Part shown: positions 14,860 to 20,366 of the stretch, piece by piece | Layout: each line of letters begins with the position of its first letter | Numbering within the stretch: the first letter of the stretch is position 1 | IMG/VR virus record: IMGVR_UViG_3300008120_000140 | Coordinates: 1 to 36,899 of that record | From: a virus | Length of the DNA stretch: 36,899 bases | Direction: 5' to 3' (one strand) | Translations under genes and position numbers: made by a program | Notes under the pieces: generated by a model | The model's database searches: none | The model's input: only the letters and a program-made list of their open reading frames with translations | What the model was told of the DNA's origin: nothing

Positions 14860-15267
14860 TTAAAGATCCCAATGAATGCCGCGCGTGCCGTAGTAGGAGG
14901 TCGCAGCGGCTTCGCCTTCTTTGTGGGCTGTGGCGTTTCCGCACGGGGTGCAGACGCCATAACCGGTGTCTCTGTTCCACCATTGGCGGCCTTTGGTGCG
15001 CTGACCGCAGCAACAACAACTGAGGTTGCGCGCTGGGCGAACGGGGGCCGCGCTTTGACGGCGGAAGATGGTCGCGAGATCGGGCAGGAGGTAATCGCCG
15101 CTAGGCTGTAAGCGCGGGCGGTGGGCAAGGCCGCGACTGCGGGCGGCGCGCAGAAGATAAGCAACGCGGGCACGCGGCACATCGTGTGCGCGCTGCTCGC
15201 TGTAATAAACGAGGCTGAATGCGGCTTTGATGCGGACGGGCTGGGCAGGTGTTTGGGGAATGGACAT
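14860..15267 (-). CDS. Zinc-finger protein of unknown function
   Basis: From ATG 15267 the product has 135 residues. The N-terminal part is helical and basic (RARVAYLLRAARSRGLAHRP). A Cys cluster follows (LSCCCCGQRTKGRQWW, then GVCTPCGNAT), which has the pairs needed for one zinc site, with aromatic residues between as in treble-clef or ribbon folds. The start is chosen because the leader (15289-15342) is shared with the gene starting at 15683. Longer in-frame readings run through that repeat and give unlikely sequence. The function is unknown; nucleic-acid binding is plausible. Confidence 0.6.
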   Translation of the reverse strand: MSIPQTPAQPVRIKAAFSLVYYSEQRAHDVPRARVAYLLRAARSRGLAHRPRLQPSGDYLLPDLATIFRRQSAAPVRPARNLSCCCCGQRTKGRQWWNRDTGYGVCTPCGNATAHKEGEAAATSYYGTRGIHWDL

Positions 15268-15288
15268 GAAATGATGAGCGGTGAAAAT

Positions 15289-15342
15289 TTGCCCGCGTGT
15301 GGGATGCGCGGCCCCCGTGTGGTTTAGGCGTTGGCGGTTTCG
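15289..15342 (-). repeat. Leader repeat with conserved hairpin, copy 1
   Basis: About 54 bp nearly identical to 15703-15757, differing at a few positions. Both lie between a stop codon and the next minus-strand start. The core CCGCG-(9 nt)-CGCGG at 15293-15311 can form a hairpin in the transcript. Three of the differences from the other copy fall in the loop or outside the stem, so the stem is conserved. Confidence 0.8.
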
Positions 15343-15683
15343 GGGGCGGTGCATTGCCTGCACTGGCAGCCGTGGATGCCGACTCCGGGCCGGGCGTTGT
15401 GGATGTAGTTCAGATGCACGATGCCGTGACCGTGTTTGCGCTCCCAGGCGGTGCGCAGGCCGGGCGTAAGGCGGGAAAGCATGGAAAGCGTTTTCTCGCC
15501 ATCGGGCTGATAGGTGGGCACGCGGACAATTTGATGCCCGCTTTGCTCGGCACGATCCAGTGCGGCCTGAGTCGTGAGGATGTGCCAGCGGCGTGCTTCG
15601 TGGTATTGCTCCGCGCCTGGAATGGCAGCGGTGGCGCACTCGATGCGGATGAGATCGGAGGGGGAAACGTGAAGTGGATTCAT
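15324..15683 (-). CDS. Small Cys-containing protein of unknown function
   Basis: From ATG 15683 the product has 119 residues; a Pro-rich extension from 15773 would overlap the ArdC gene and the leader repeat and is unlikely. The sequence has helical segments (EQYHEARRWHILTTQAALDR), a WERKHGHGIVHL segment rich in His and a C-terminal cluster HGCQCRQC that could bind zinc together with the His residues. The gene lies between two copies of the leader repeat, downstream of the ArdC-type gene. No family is recognised. Confidence 0.55.
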   Translation of the reverse strand: MNPLHVSPSDLIRIECATAAIPGAEQYHEARRWHILTTQAALDRAEQSGHQIVRVPTYQPDGEKTLSMLSRLTPGLRTAWERKHGHGIVHLNYIHNARPGVGIHGCQCRQCTAPETANA

Positions 15684-15702
15684 GTAAGAGAAGAAGTGAA
15701 AG

Positions 15703-15757
15703 TTGCCCGCGTGAAGGATGCGCGGCCCCCGTGATGGTTTAGGCGGTGGCGGTTTCG
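15703..15757 (-). repeat. Leader repeat with conserved hairpin, copy 2
   Basis: The partner of 15289-15342. It runs from the last codons and stop of the ArdC-type gene into the leader of the next gene, with the hairpin CCGCG-TGAAGGATG-CGCGG at 15707-15725. The fact that both copies begin in the coding end of one gene and finish in the leader of the next suggests that a gene-boundary unit was duplicated. Confidence 0.8.
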
Positions 15758-16650
15758 GTGGTGGCGTCGTCATAGGTGATGCCGAGGATGTAATCGGCGG
15801 CGCGTGCGGCTTTGCCGGCGGCCCAAATCAGGGCTTTGGCGTCTTCCTGAAGGGCGGAGAGCCAGCCCTGAATGTAGGAGGCTTGATTTTCGACTACGGG
15901 TGCGCTGATGCCGGCGTGGGCGCAGAGGTTTGCGGCGGTGAGCTCGGCGACCAGCTCTTCGCGGGAATAGGTTTCGCTGCCGAAATTGGCGGCTTTGGTG
16001 AGCGTTTCGCGATCAAGACGGCTGTGGTGGCCGGTGGCGTGGCCGAGCTCGTGAAACAGTGTGGAGTAGAAGCCAGCTTGTGATTTGAAGGCGTGGCGGT
16101 CAGTCATGTGCACGCTGTCGGTGCTGGGCCGATAGTAGCAGCGGCCACGGCCGTCTTCGCGGATGGCGGGCGCGTGTGGCATGCTGGCAACGATGCGCTC
16201 GCACTCGGCGATGGGCTCAAAGGGGCGGACGGCTGGCGTGGGCAGCTCCGGGAGGCCTTCGCATTGCTCGACGTTGAAGACGTAGTAATGGCGAAGCATG
16301 GGCACGATTTTGTGTTTGCCGGTGGTGGCGTCGGTTTTGTCGGTTTTGAAGAACTTCCAGAACACGACCAGGTGGCCGCGCTCGCCTTTGCGGACCTGGC
16401 CGCCCAACTCTTTGGCTTTGGCGAAGGTGACGAACACGGGCTGTTTGTAGGCGACGCTGGAGAGCATGAGCCAATTGATGCCTCGATAGGGGCGGCCGTC
16501 CCAGTTTCGCGGTGTGTCGCTGGTGGCGGTCCAATCGCGTTTCCATGGGCAAACGCCTGCTTTGAGGCTGGCAATGATGCGGTCGGTGACTTCCTGGTAG
16601 AGATCGCGCTGGGCGGCTTTGGGTGCGGTGGTGGTGGTCGTCGTTGTCAT
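15739..16650 (-). CDS. ardC: ArdC-type antirestriction protein with zinc peptidase domain
   Basis: From ATG 16650 the product has 303 residues. Residues 15-105 match the ArdC N-terminal ssDNA-binding domain (DLYQEVTDRIIASLKAGVCP, then WKRDW, NWDGRPYRGINWLML, FVTFAKAKELGGQVRKGERG). Residues 170-300 are a zincin-like domain with the zinc motif FHELGHATGHHSR (H200, E201, H204) and a downstream EELVAELTA whose E236 may be the third ligand. ArdC proteins protect incoming DNA from host restriction, so early expression is expected. An upstream GTG at 16716 lies inside a conserved leader hairpin and is rejected. Its promoter is a near copy of that of the small acidic gene at 14701. Confidence 0.88.
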   Translation of the reverse strand: MTTTTTTTAPKAAQRDLYQEVTDRIIASLKAGVCPWKRDWTATSDTPRNWDGRPYRGINWLMLSSVAYKQPVFVTFAKAKELGGQVRKGERGHLVVFWKFFKTDKTDATTGKHKIVPMLRHYYVFNVEQCEGLPELPTPAVRPFEPIAECERIVASMPHAPAIREDGRGRCYYRPSTDSVHMTDRHAFKSQAGFYSTLFHELGHATGHHSRLDRETLTKAANFGSETYSREELVAELTAANLCAHAGISAPVVENQASYIQGWLSALQEDAKALIWAAGKAARAADYILGITYDDATTETATA

Positions 16651-16682
16651 GGCGTGTGCTGTTTGTGATGTGGTTTGAAGGT

Positions 16683-16760
16683 TCGCGTTTGCGGCGCGGT
16701 GCTCGGTGATGAGCACATGGGGAGATTAATGCGGGAATTGTTGCGTGCAAGTATTAATTG
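16683..16760 (-). promoter_or_regulatory. Duplicated minus-strand promoter region, copy 2
   Basis: This is the partner of 14724-14800. On the minus strand it reads TTGCAC, 15 bp, then TTAATC, and is followed by a leader hairpin (plus strand GTGCTC-GGTGAT-GAGCAC, 16699-16716), which is perfect over 6 bp. It would drive the ArdC-type gene. The loop and flanks differ from copy 1 but the stem is retained. Confidence 0.6.
16738..16753. promoter_or_regulatory. Operator-like site, copy 3
   Basis: TTGTTG-CGTG-CAAGTA keeps the left half of the TTGTTG-N4-CAACAA pattern and part of the right half. It lies in the divergent region between the minus-strand ArdC-type operon and the plus-strand early operon, so a bound regulator could affect both. 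Confidence 0.5.
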
Positions 16761-16788
16761 CAGAAAAATGTTGTTTGCGTCTTTTTGG

Positions 16789-16817
16789 TTGACGCTATGG
16801 GGTAACCTATGCAATTC
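16789..16817 (+). promoter_or_regulatory. Possible plus-strand early promoter
   Basis: TTGACG at 16789-16794 is a good -35-like hexamer 50 bp upstream of the first plus-strand early gene. At 17 bp the -10 position reads CAATTC, which is weak; TAACCT at 16803-16808 is closer to consensus but too near. A promoter must lie in this divergent region; its exact -10 is uncertain. Confidence 0.3.
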
Positions 16818-16843
16818 TTCGGCGTATCCGTTTTCTCAACGCC

Positions 16844-17044
16844 ATGCCTAACGATGACACTCCGCCCCCGACGCAGCCCGATTTGATCGTGTTGGAAGCC
16901 CTCAAGGCTCAATGTGAGCAGGTCCGCAAACACAACAGCAATCCCGAGATCGCTAAAGCTGCCCTGAAATGGGAGCTGCGTTTTTCGGGGGAGATGGACA
17001 AGCTGACCGGGGGCGCTGACCGCAAGGTGGCGACGGTGGCGTGA
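16844..17044 (+). CDS. Small early protein, unrecognised
   Basis: A 66-residue protein with a Pro-rich, acidic N terminus and a helical middle (VLEALKAQCEQVRKHNSNPE). It is the first gene of the plus-strand early operon and its stop overlaps the next start in a GTGA junction (GTG at 17041, TGA at 17042-17044). I recognise no family. Its position suggests immediate-early expression from the divergent control region. Confidence 0.6.
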   Translation: MPNDDTPPPTQPDLIVLEALKAQCEQVRKHNSNPEIAKAALKWELRFSGEMDKLTGGADRKVATVA

Positions 17045-17238
17045 TTTCGGATCTGCAACAACGCATTTCCGCTGCGCTGCACAAGGGCAGTCAGCAGGTC
17101 GAGGCCACGGGCGCGGGAGCGCTGGGGAGTGCTTCCCGCGCCCCGGTGGCCCGGGCTTACGAGGTCCGGGAGTCGTGCGGCAATGTGCGGCGCTCTTTTT
17201 TGCTGTGGCATCCCCTTAAACAAGGAGGTCGGCCATGA
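17041..17238 (+). CDS. Small early protein, unrecognised
   Basis: A 65-residue protein starting with GTG in a GTGA overlap and ending in an ATGA overlap with the next gene. Couplings at both ends are the main evidence that it is real. The N-terminal 20 residues look helical (ISDLQQRISAALHKGSQQVE). The remainder is Ala/Ser/Arg-rich without clear structure. A good ribosome-binding site (AAGGAGG at 17222-17228) for the next gene lies inside its 3' end. No function can be assigned. Confidence 0.5.
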   Translation: MISDLQQRISAALHKGSQQVEATGAGALGSASRAPVARAYEVRESCGNVRRSFLLWHPLKQGGRP

Positions 17239-17408
17239 TCGCGGCGGCTTTTTTTGTGCTGACTGTGCTCGTGATCTGGCTGGGCGCGGCTGCTGTGGCG
17301 GCTCTGGCGCTGCCGGTGCGCGATTGGCGCTCGGAGGATTTCGAGCTTCGCGAATACGCGCCGTGGAAACTGGAACGTGAGGGCCGCGGCGATGCCGACG
17401 GCAAGTGA
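17235..17408 (+). CDS. Small single-pass membrane protein
   Basis: A 57-residue protein with one strongly hydrophobic N-terminal segment (IAAAFFVLTVLVIWLGAAAV, residues 2-26) followed by a charged tail containing RDWRSEDFELREY. It starts in an ATGA overlap, 6 bp after AAGGAGG, one of the clearest Shine-Dalgarno sites in the window, and so may be well expressed. The run TTTTTTT at 17249-17255 falls within the membrane segment. Early small membrane proteins of phages can act in superinfection exclusion; that role is a guess. Confidence 0.6.
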   Translation: MIAAAFFVLTVLVIWLGAAAVAALALPVRDWRSEDFELREYAPWKLEREGRGDADGK

Positions 17409-17442
17409 TTGGGCGGGCTTTTTCTTTTTTGTGACTCTTACC

Positions 17443-17835
17443 ATGTCGAAGCGTGCTTTCTCCACTCCTACCGCGGCGGCGGTGCTCCAGAACGGGCGCT
17501 GGTCGGCCGCTGAGGTGGCGACGCTGCTGGATGTGCCGGTGTCGCTGGTGGAGCGCTGGGCGCAAACCGGCCTGGTGCCGGGGTGCTCAGTGGTGGCGGG
17601 GCAGTGGATGCTGCCGGGGCGCTCTCTTTTTCTTTTTTTGGGCCGACGCATTGAGCCGCACTATTCTGTCCAGACAGTGGCGACGCTGCTGGATCGGCCG
17701 GTGAACACGGTGCGCGATTGGTTGCGGCTGGGGCGGTTGTCGAGCGTAAAGCTCGGGCTGGCGCGGCAATCGGCCTGCCTGGTGCCGGAAAGCGCGGTGA
17801 TCAAACTGCTGCGCGCGGAAGGAGGTGCGGCATGA
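17443..17835 (+). CDS. Tandem MerR/excisionase-type HTH protein
   Basis: From ATG 17443 the product has 130 residues with two related helix-turn-helix units: residues 19-59 (RWSAAEVATLLDVPVSLVER, then WAQTGLVPG) and 73-123 (HYSVQTVATLLDRPVNTVRD, then WLRLGRLS). Both match the helix-turn-helix-17/MerR type found in excisionases and small phage regulators. The doubled domain could bind two adjacent half-sites as a monomer. Roles as recombination directionality factor or early regulator are both plausible. The linker between the units is encoded by a pyrimidine run ending in T TTT TTG (17634-17640). The gene ends in an ATGA overlap with the next one. Confidence 0.7.
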   Translation: MSKRAFSTPTAAAVLQNGRWSAAEVATLLDVPVSLVERWAQTGLVPGCSVVAGQWMLPGRSLFLFLGRRIEPHYSVQTVATLLDRPVNTVRDWLRLGRLSSVKLGLARQSACLVPESAVIKLLRAEGGAA

Positions 17836-18491
17836 CTGCGGCACAAAATGTGGTGCAATCCGGCGCGCTCAATGTGTGTGTGGCTGGGGCTGCCGGGATG
17901 GATTGTGTGGCGGGGGAAGTTTCGGCAATGGGCGCGGCGGTTTCGACGACGGCCGCTGGGCCGGATCGGGTGCCTGGCGCGGGTGCTGTGACGGCGTCAG
18001 CGGATGCGGAATCCGCTGTGCGTTTCGGTTTTACCTGCGTAAATGCGACCTTGACTGCGCCATGTCACACTTCTTGCCACACTTCGGCCGGGCAGGGTGC
18101 TGACCTGGGCGGCGCGGTGGCGGTGGTTTTGAACGAGGGGGGGCGGGGGTCGGTCGCGACGACGGCCGGCGTCCCTATAATCGGATTCGAGGTCACAGAA
18201 AATTTTGTCAATGTCCATGCCGCCGCGGCCACCGATGCAGGCCAGTTGCTGGCGCGCGAGATCCGCACCGGAGCCATCGTGCTGGTGCAGGTAGCGGCTG
18301 GGCTGGATTGCTCGACGCTTGCGCTTCCGGCTGTTTTGGCGTGCCGCAAAAAAAAGGGCGGCGCGCTGGTGTTTGAAGGACCGGTGCCGGAGTGGAAATG
18401 CCCGCAGTGCTGGCTTGCCCATCCGCGCGATTGCATGGAGCAGCCTTGTGGCTGGCAGGACAAACCCAAAAAAAAGGGGGGCGCGGCATGA
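17832..18491 (+). CDS. Protein with C-terminal zinc ribbon and two poly-A slippery tracts
   Basis: From the ATGA-coupled ATG at 17832 the product has 219 residues. The first 130 are Ala/Gly/Val-rich and low in complexity. The C-terminal 60 contain KCPQC and, 11 residues on, C...C pairs (HPRDCMEQPCGW), suggesting a small zinc ribbon. Two identical-type peptides, RKKKGGA and PKKKGGA, are encoded by A8-G tracts at 18348-18355 and 18468-18475. Each reads A AAA AAG in the zero frame, the slippery heptamer known from dnaX. A minus-one shift at the second tract would bypass the stop and fuse this protein to the next gene. Confidence 0.5.
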   Translation: MTAAQNVVQSGALNVCVAGAAGMDCVAGEVSAMGAAVSTTAAGPDRVPGAGAVTASADAESAVRFGFTCVNATLTAPCHTSCHTSAGQGADLGGAVAVVLNEGGRGSVATTAGVPIIGFEVTENFVNVHAAAATDAGQLLAREIRTGAIVLVQVAAGLDCSTLALPAVLACRKKKGGALVFEGPVPEWKCPQCWLAHPRDCMEQPCGWQDKPKKKGGAA

Positions 18492-18790
18492 GCACGGCCA
18501 CCGTCAGCCTTTGGGACACCGCCCCGGCCACCGCGGCCGTGCGTGAGCGTCCCGTGCACGAGCTGCTGCACCAGCGCGCCAAACTGGACGAATGGAGCGA
18601 GCAGATCCGCGTCATCCGCGATTTGCTGCCCGATCCCGATGTGAGCCCAACCGAGCGCTTGGCGCTGAGCATGGAGCTCGCCGTCGCCAAATGCGGCGCC
18701 CTGGCCTGTGCCAACGCCATCACCGCCTGCGAGGAGCGCATGCGCCAGCAGCACGCCCGCATGCAGCGCACCCATGGTCATTTGCTTTGA
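18488..18790 (+). CDS. Helical early protein, unrecognised
   Basis: From the ATGA-coupled ATG at 18488 the product has 100 residues, almost wholly helical and charged (HELLHQRAKLDEWSEQIRVI, then a segment rich in Leu and Glu and a Cys-containing helix ALACANAITACEERM). It could be a coiled-coil or helical-bundle protein. Its frame is open upstream to the A8 tract of the preceding gene, so a longer fusion product by frameshifting is possible. The function is unknown. Confidence 0.6.
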   Translation: MSTATVSLWDTAPATAAVRERPVHELLHQRAKLDEWSEQIRVIRDLLPDPDVSPTERLALSMELAVAKCGALACANAITACEERMRQQHARMQRTHGHLL

Positions 18791-18799
18791 ATTTTCCCC

Positions 18800-19075
18800 A
18801 TGAACGACAACGACTCCCCAACTGACTCCTCACCGCCTGAGTTCACCATTCAGGTGCTCCGGCACAAACCGAATGCGCAGACCCGCGTGCTTGAGCCTTG
18901 GCCCATGGCCACGATCAACATCACGCAGGCGGGCACCGTCTGCTTCTCTGGCGATGCCAGCAAAAGTTACGGCCCCATGCAGCAGGCTTTTGAGGCCACC
19001 GTCACCGCCTTTGCCCAGTCTGCGGCCAAGATCATCGAGCGGCAAATCATTGCCAAAGCCGACAAAACTCTATGA
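18800..19075 (+). CDS. Early protein, unrecognised
   Basis: A 91-residue protein with an acidic, Ser/Pro-rich N terminus, a beta-like middle (MATINITQAGTVCFSGDASK) and a C-terminal helix (QQAFEATVTAFAQSAAKIIE). It starts 9 bp after the previous gene and ends 3 bp before the ATG of the next. The fold is not recognised. The organisation of a strand-rich core with an amphipathic helix would suit a small nucleic-acid-binding or oligomeric protein, but no motif proves it. Confidence 0.6.
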   Translation: MNDNDSPTDSSPPEFTIQVLRHKPNAQTRVLEPWPMATINITQAGTVCFSGDASKSYGPMQQAFEATVTAFAQSAAKIIERQIIAKADKTL

Positions 19076-19078
19076 GCC

Positions 19079-19345
19079 ATGAAACTCACCGCCTGGGTGC
19101 GCGAATCCGCCGCCAATCTCCGCGTCAAGCCGACCACGCTCTGGCGCACCCTGTATCGGCAACGGCTCCCGTGGCCGGCCATGATCAAAAAAAACCGGCG
19201 CGTGTTCGACGTGCTGGAGCCGCCGCTGTTCCCGTCGTGCGTGCCATCTGGCGTGATGCCACGGGCACGCGCGTCCGCCTCACCTACGTCACCCGCGGCA
19301 CCGTCGATTACCAAAACCTCGACACCGGCGGCCATGGCGTCATGA
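19079..19345 (+). CDS. HTH-type early regulator, 3' part overlapped out of frame
   Basis: An 88-residue reading frame. Residues 1-48 form a convincing small HTH domain (WVRESAANLRVKPTTLWRTL, then RLPWPAMIKKNRRVFDVLEP) of the kind in which a Gly/Arg turn, a P-x-P and a conserved N-K/R-R-V strand follow the recognition helix. GC-rich third positions hold to about 19235 and then fall. From there an overlapping frame carries the coding bias. The last 35 residues (Ala/Ser/Thr/Pro-rich) may therefore not be under selection. An A8 tract at 19187-19194 reads A AAA AAC in frame. The gene may be complete as a short regulator or frameshifted with the next reading frame. Confidence 0.55.
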   Translation: MKLTAWVRESAANLRVKPTTLWRTLYRQRLPWPAMIKKNRRVFDVLEPPLFPSCVPSGVMPRARASASPTSPAAPSITKTSTPAAMAS

Positions 19346-19386
19346 GCCGCGCTTGGCTCGAGAAACACTTCACTCCCCTGCCCTGA
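19237..19386 (+). CDS. Small SH3-like protein or shifted 3' part of the HTH gene
   Basis: In the minus-one frame relative to the HTH gene, codons from GTG 19237 give 49 residues with high GC at third positions (MRAIWRDATGTRVRLTYVTR, then a segment with DYQNLDTGGHG and SRAWLEKHF). The sequence looks like a compact beta-rich (SH3/KOW-like) domain. Its TGA (19384-19386) overlaps the ATG of the replication gene in TGATG, which supports it being translated. The same frame is open back to ATG 19072, but the upstream residues are not convincing. The GTG has no good ribosome-binding site. So it is either reinitiated, made by frameshifting, or part of a gene broken by a one-base indel. Confidence 0.5.
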   Translation: MRAIWRDATGTRVRLTYVTRGTVDYQNLDTGGHGVMSRAWLEKHFTPLP

Positions 19387-20366
19387 TGCACAAGTATTGG
19401 AGACACATCGGCGATTACGCCAAGGACACTCGGCACCTCTCCATCCTGGAGCACGGCGCTTTCACCCTCATGCTCGACTGGTGCTATGCCTCCGAAAAGC
19501 CGCTGCCCGAGGATGAAAAGGTGCTTTTCCGGCTCTGTGGAGCCTTCGACAAGGCCGAACAGAAGGCCGTGCTGGCCGTGCGTGACGAATTTTTCACCCG
19601 TGAGGAGTCCGGCTGGACACAGAAACGCGTGCTCGAAGAGATCGCCGACTTCCGCGACAAGCAGGCCAAAGCCAAGAAGGCAGCGGACGAAAGCTGGAAG
19701 AGCAGGCGCAATGCAGACGCAATGCAGACGCATTGCGAACGCATCCAAAATGCAGGGTCGGATGCAATGCCTCGCGCGCACGTTCCAACAACCAACAACC
19801 AACAACCAGCAACCAATCTACTCTTGCTCGCACCTCACGGTGCTGAGCCGACGGCCGAGGATCCCGAAGGCTCCGCCACAGCCACCCCAGAAGGTTCTGG
19901 CGAAAAAAAGAAAAGGGGGGCGGTGGTGGAAGACTTGGCCTGGGCACCGGACACGGGCTGGACGGGGTTCACGGACACGCTCATGGATGAGCTGGCGGGC
20001 GCTTACCCGGCCTGCGACATCCGGCGGCAGATGCTCGCCATGGAGCAGTGGCTGAAGGCCAACAAGGCCAAGGCCCGCAAGAGCAACTGGCGGAAGTTCG
20101 TCACCAACTGGCTCGCCAAGGAGCAGGATCGCGGTGGTGATCTGCGCGGCAAGACACCTTTCCAAGCCTTTTCGGATAGCTTTGGCGCGAAAAAAGAAGC
20201 GCCGCCGCTCACGGTGGAGATGCCACCGGACGGCTACGAGCAGGCCATGACCGCTCTTTGGGGCGATGGCTGGGAGGGCACCGTGCCCGGCTGGCCGCAA
20301 ATGGTCGCCAGTGACAAGGCGCAGATCCGCCGCTGGCTCGCTCAGCATGGGAAGGAGGCCGCATGA
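19386..20366 (+). CDS. DUF1376-type phage replication initiation protein
   Basis: From ATG 19386 (TGATG overlap) the product has 326 residues. Residues 1-95 match the DUF1376/YdaU-type N-terminal winged-helix domain (MHKYWRHIGDYAKDTRHLSI, then LEHGAFTLMLDWCYASEKPLP). It continues into a charged linker with Lys/Glu/Ala repeats and a C-terminal helical domain (NWRKFVTNWLAKEQDR). Proteins with this domain commonly lie just before phage helicase or helicase-loader genes and act in replication initiation; that role is inferred from family and position. The linker contains A7-G-A4-G6 (19903-19920), reading GAA AAA AAG in frame. It overlaps the helicase gene in ATGA at 20363. Confidence 0.75.
   Translation: MHKYWRHIGDYAKDTRHLSILEHGAFTLMLDWCYASEKPLPEDEKVLFRLCGAFDKAEQKAVLAVRDEFFTREESGWTQKRVLEEIADFRDKQAKAKKAADESWKSRRNADAMQTHCERIQNAGSDAMPRAHVPTTNNQQPATNLLLLAPHGAEPTAEDPEGSATATPEGSGEKKKRGAVVEDLAWAPDTGWTGFTDTLMDELAGAYPACDIRRQMLAMEQWLKANKAKARKSNWRKFVTNWLAKEQDRGGDLRGKTPFQAFSDSFGAKKEAPPLTVEMPPDGYEQAMTALWGDGWEGTVPGWPQMVASDKAQIRRWLAQHGKEAA

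Noticed and set aside
19187-19195. A AAA AAC as the certain cause of the frame change at 19079-19386
   Set aside because: Third-position GC stays with the first frame for about 40 bases beyond the tract, so the change occurs later; frameshifting at the tract is only one possibility.
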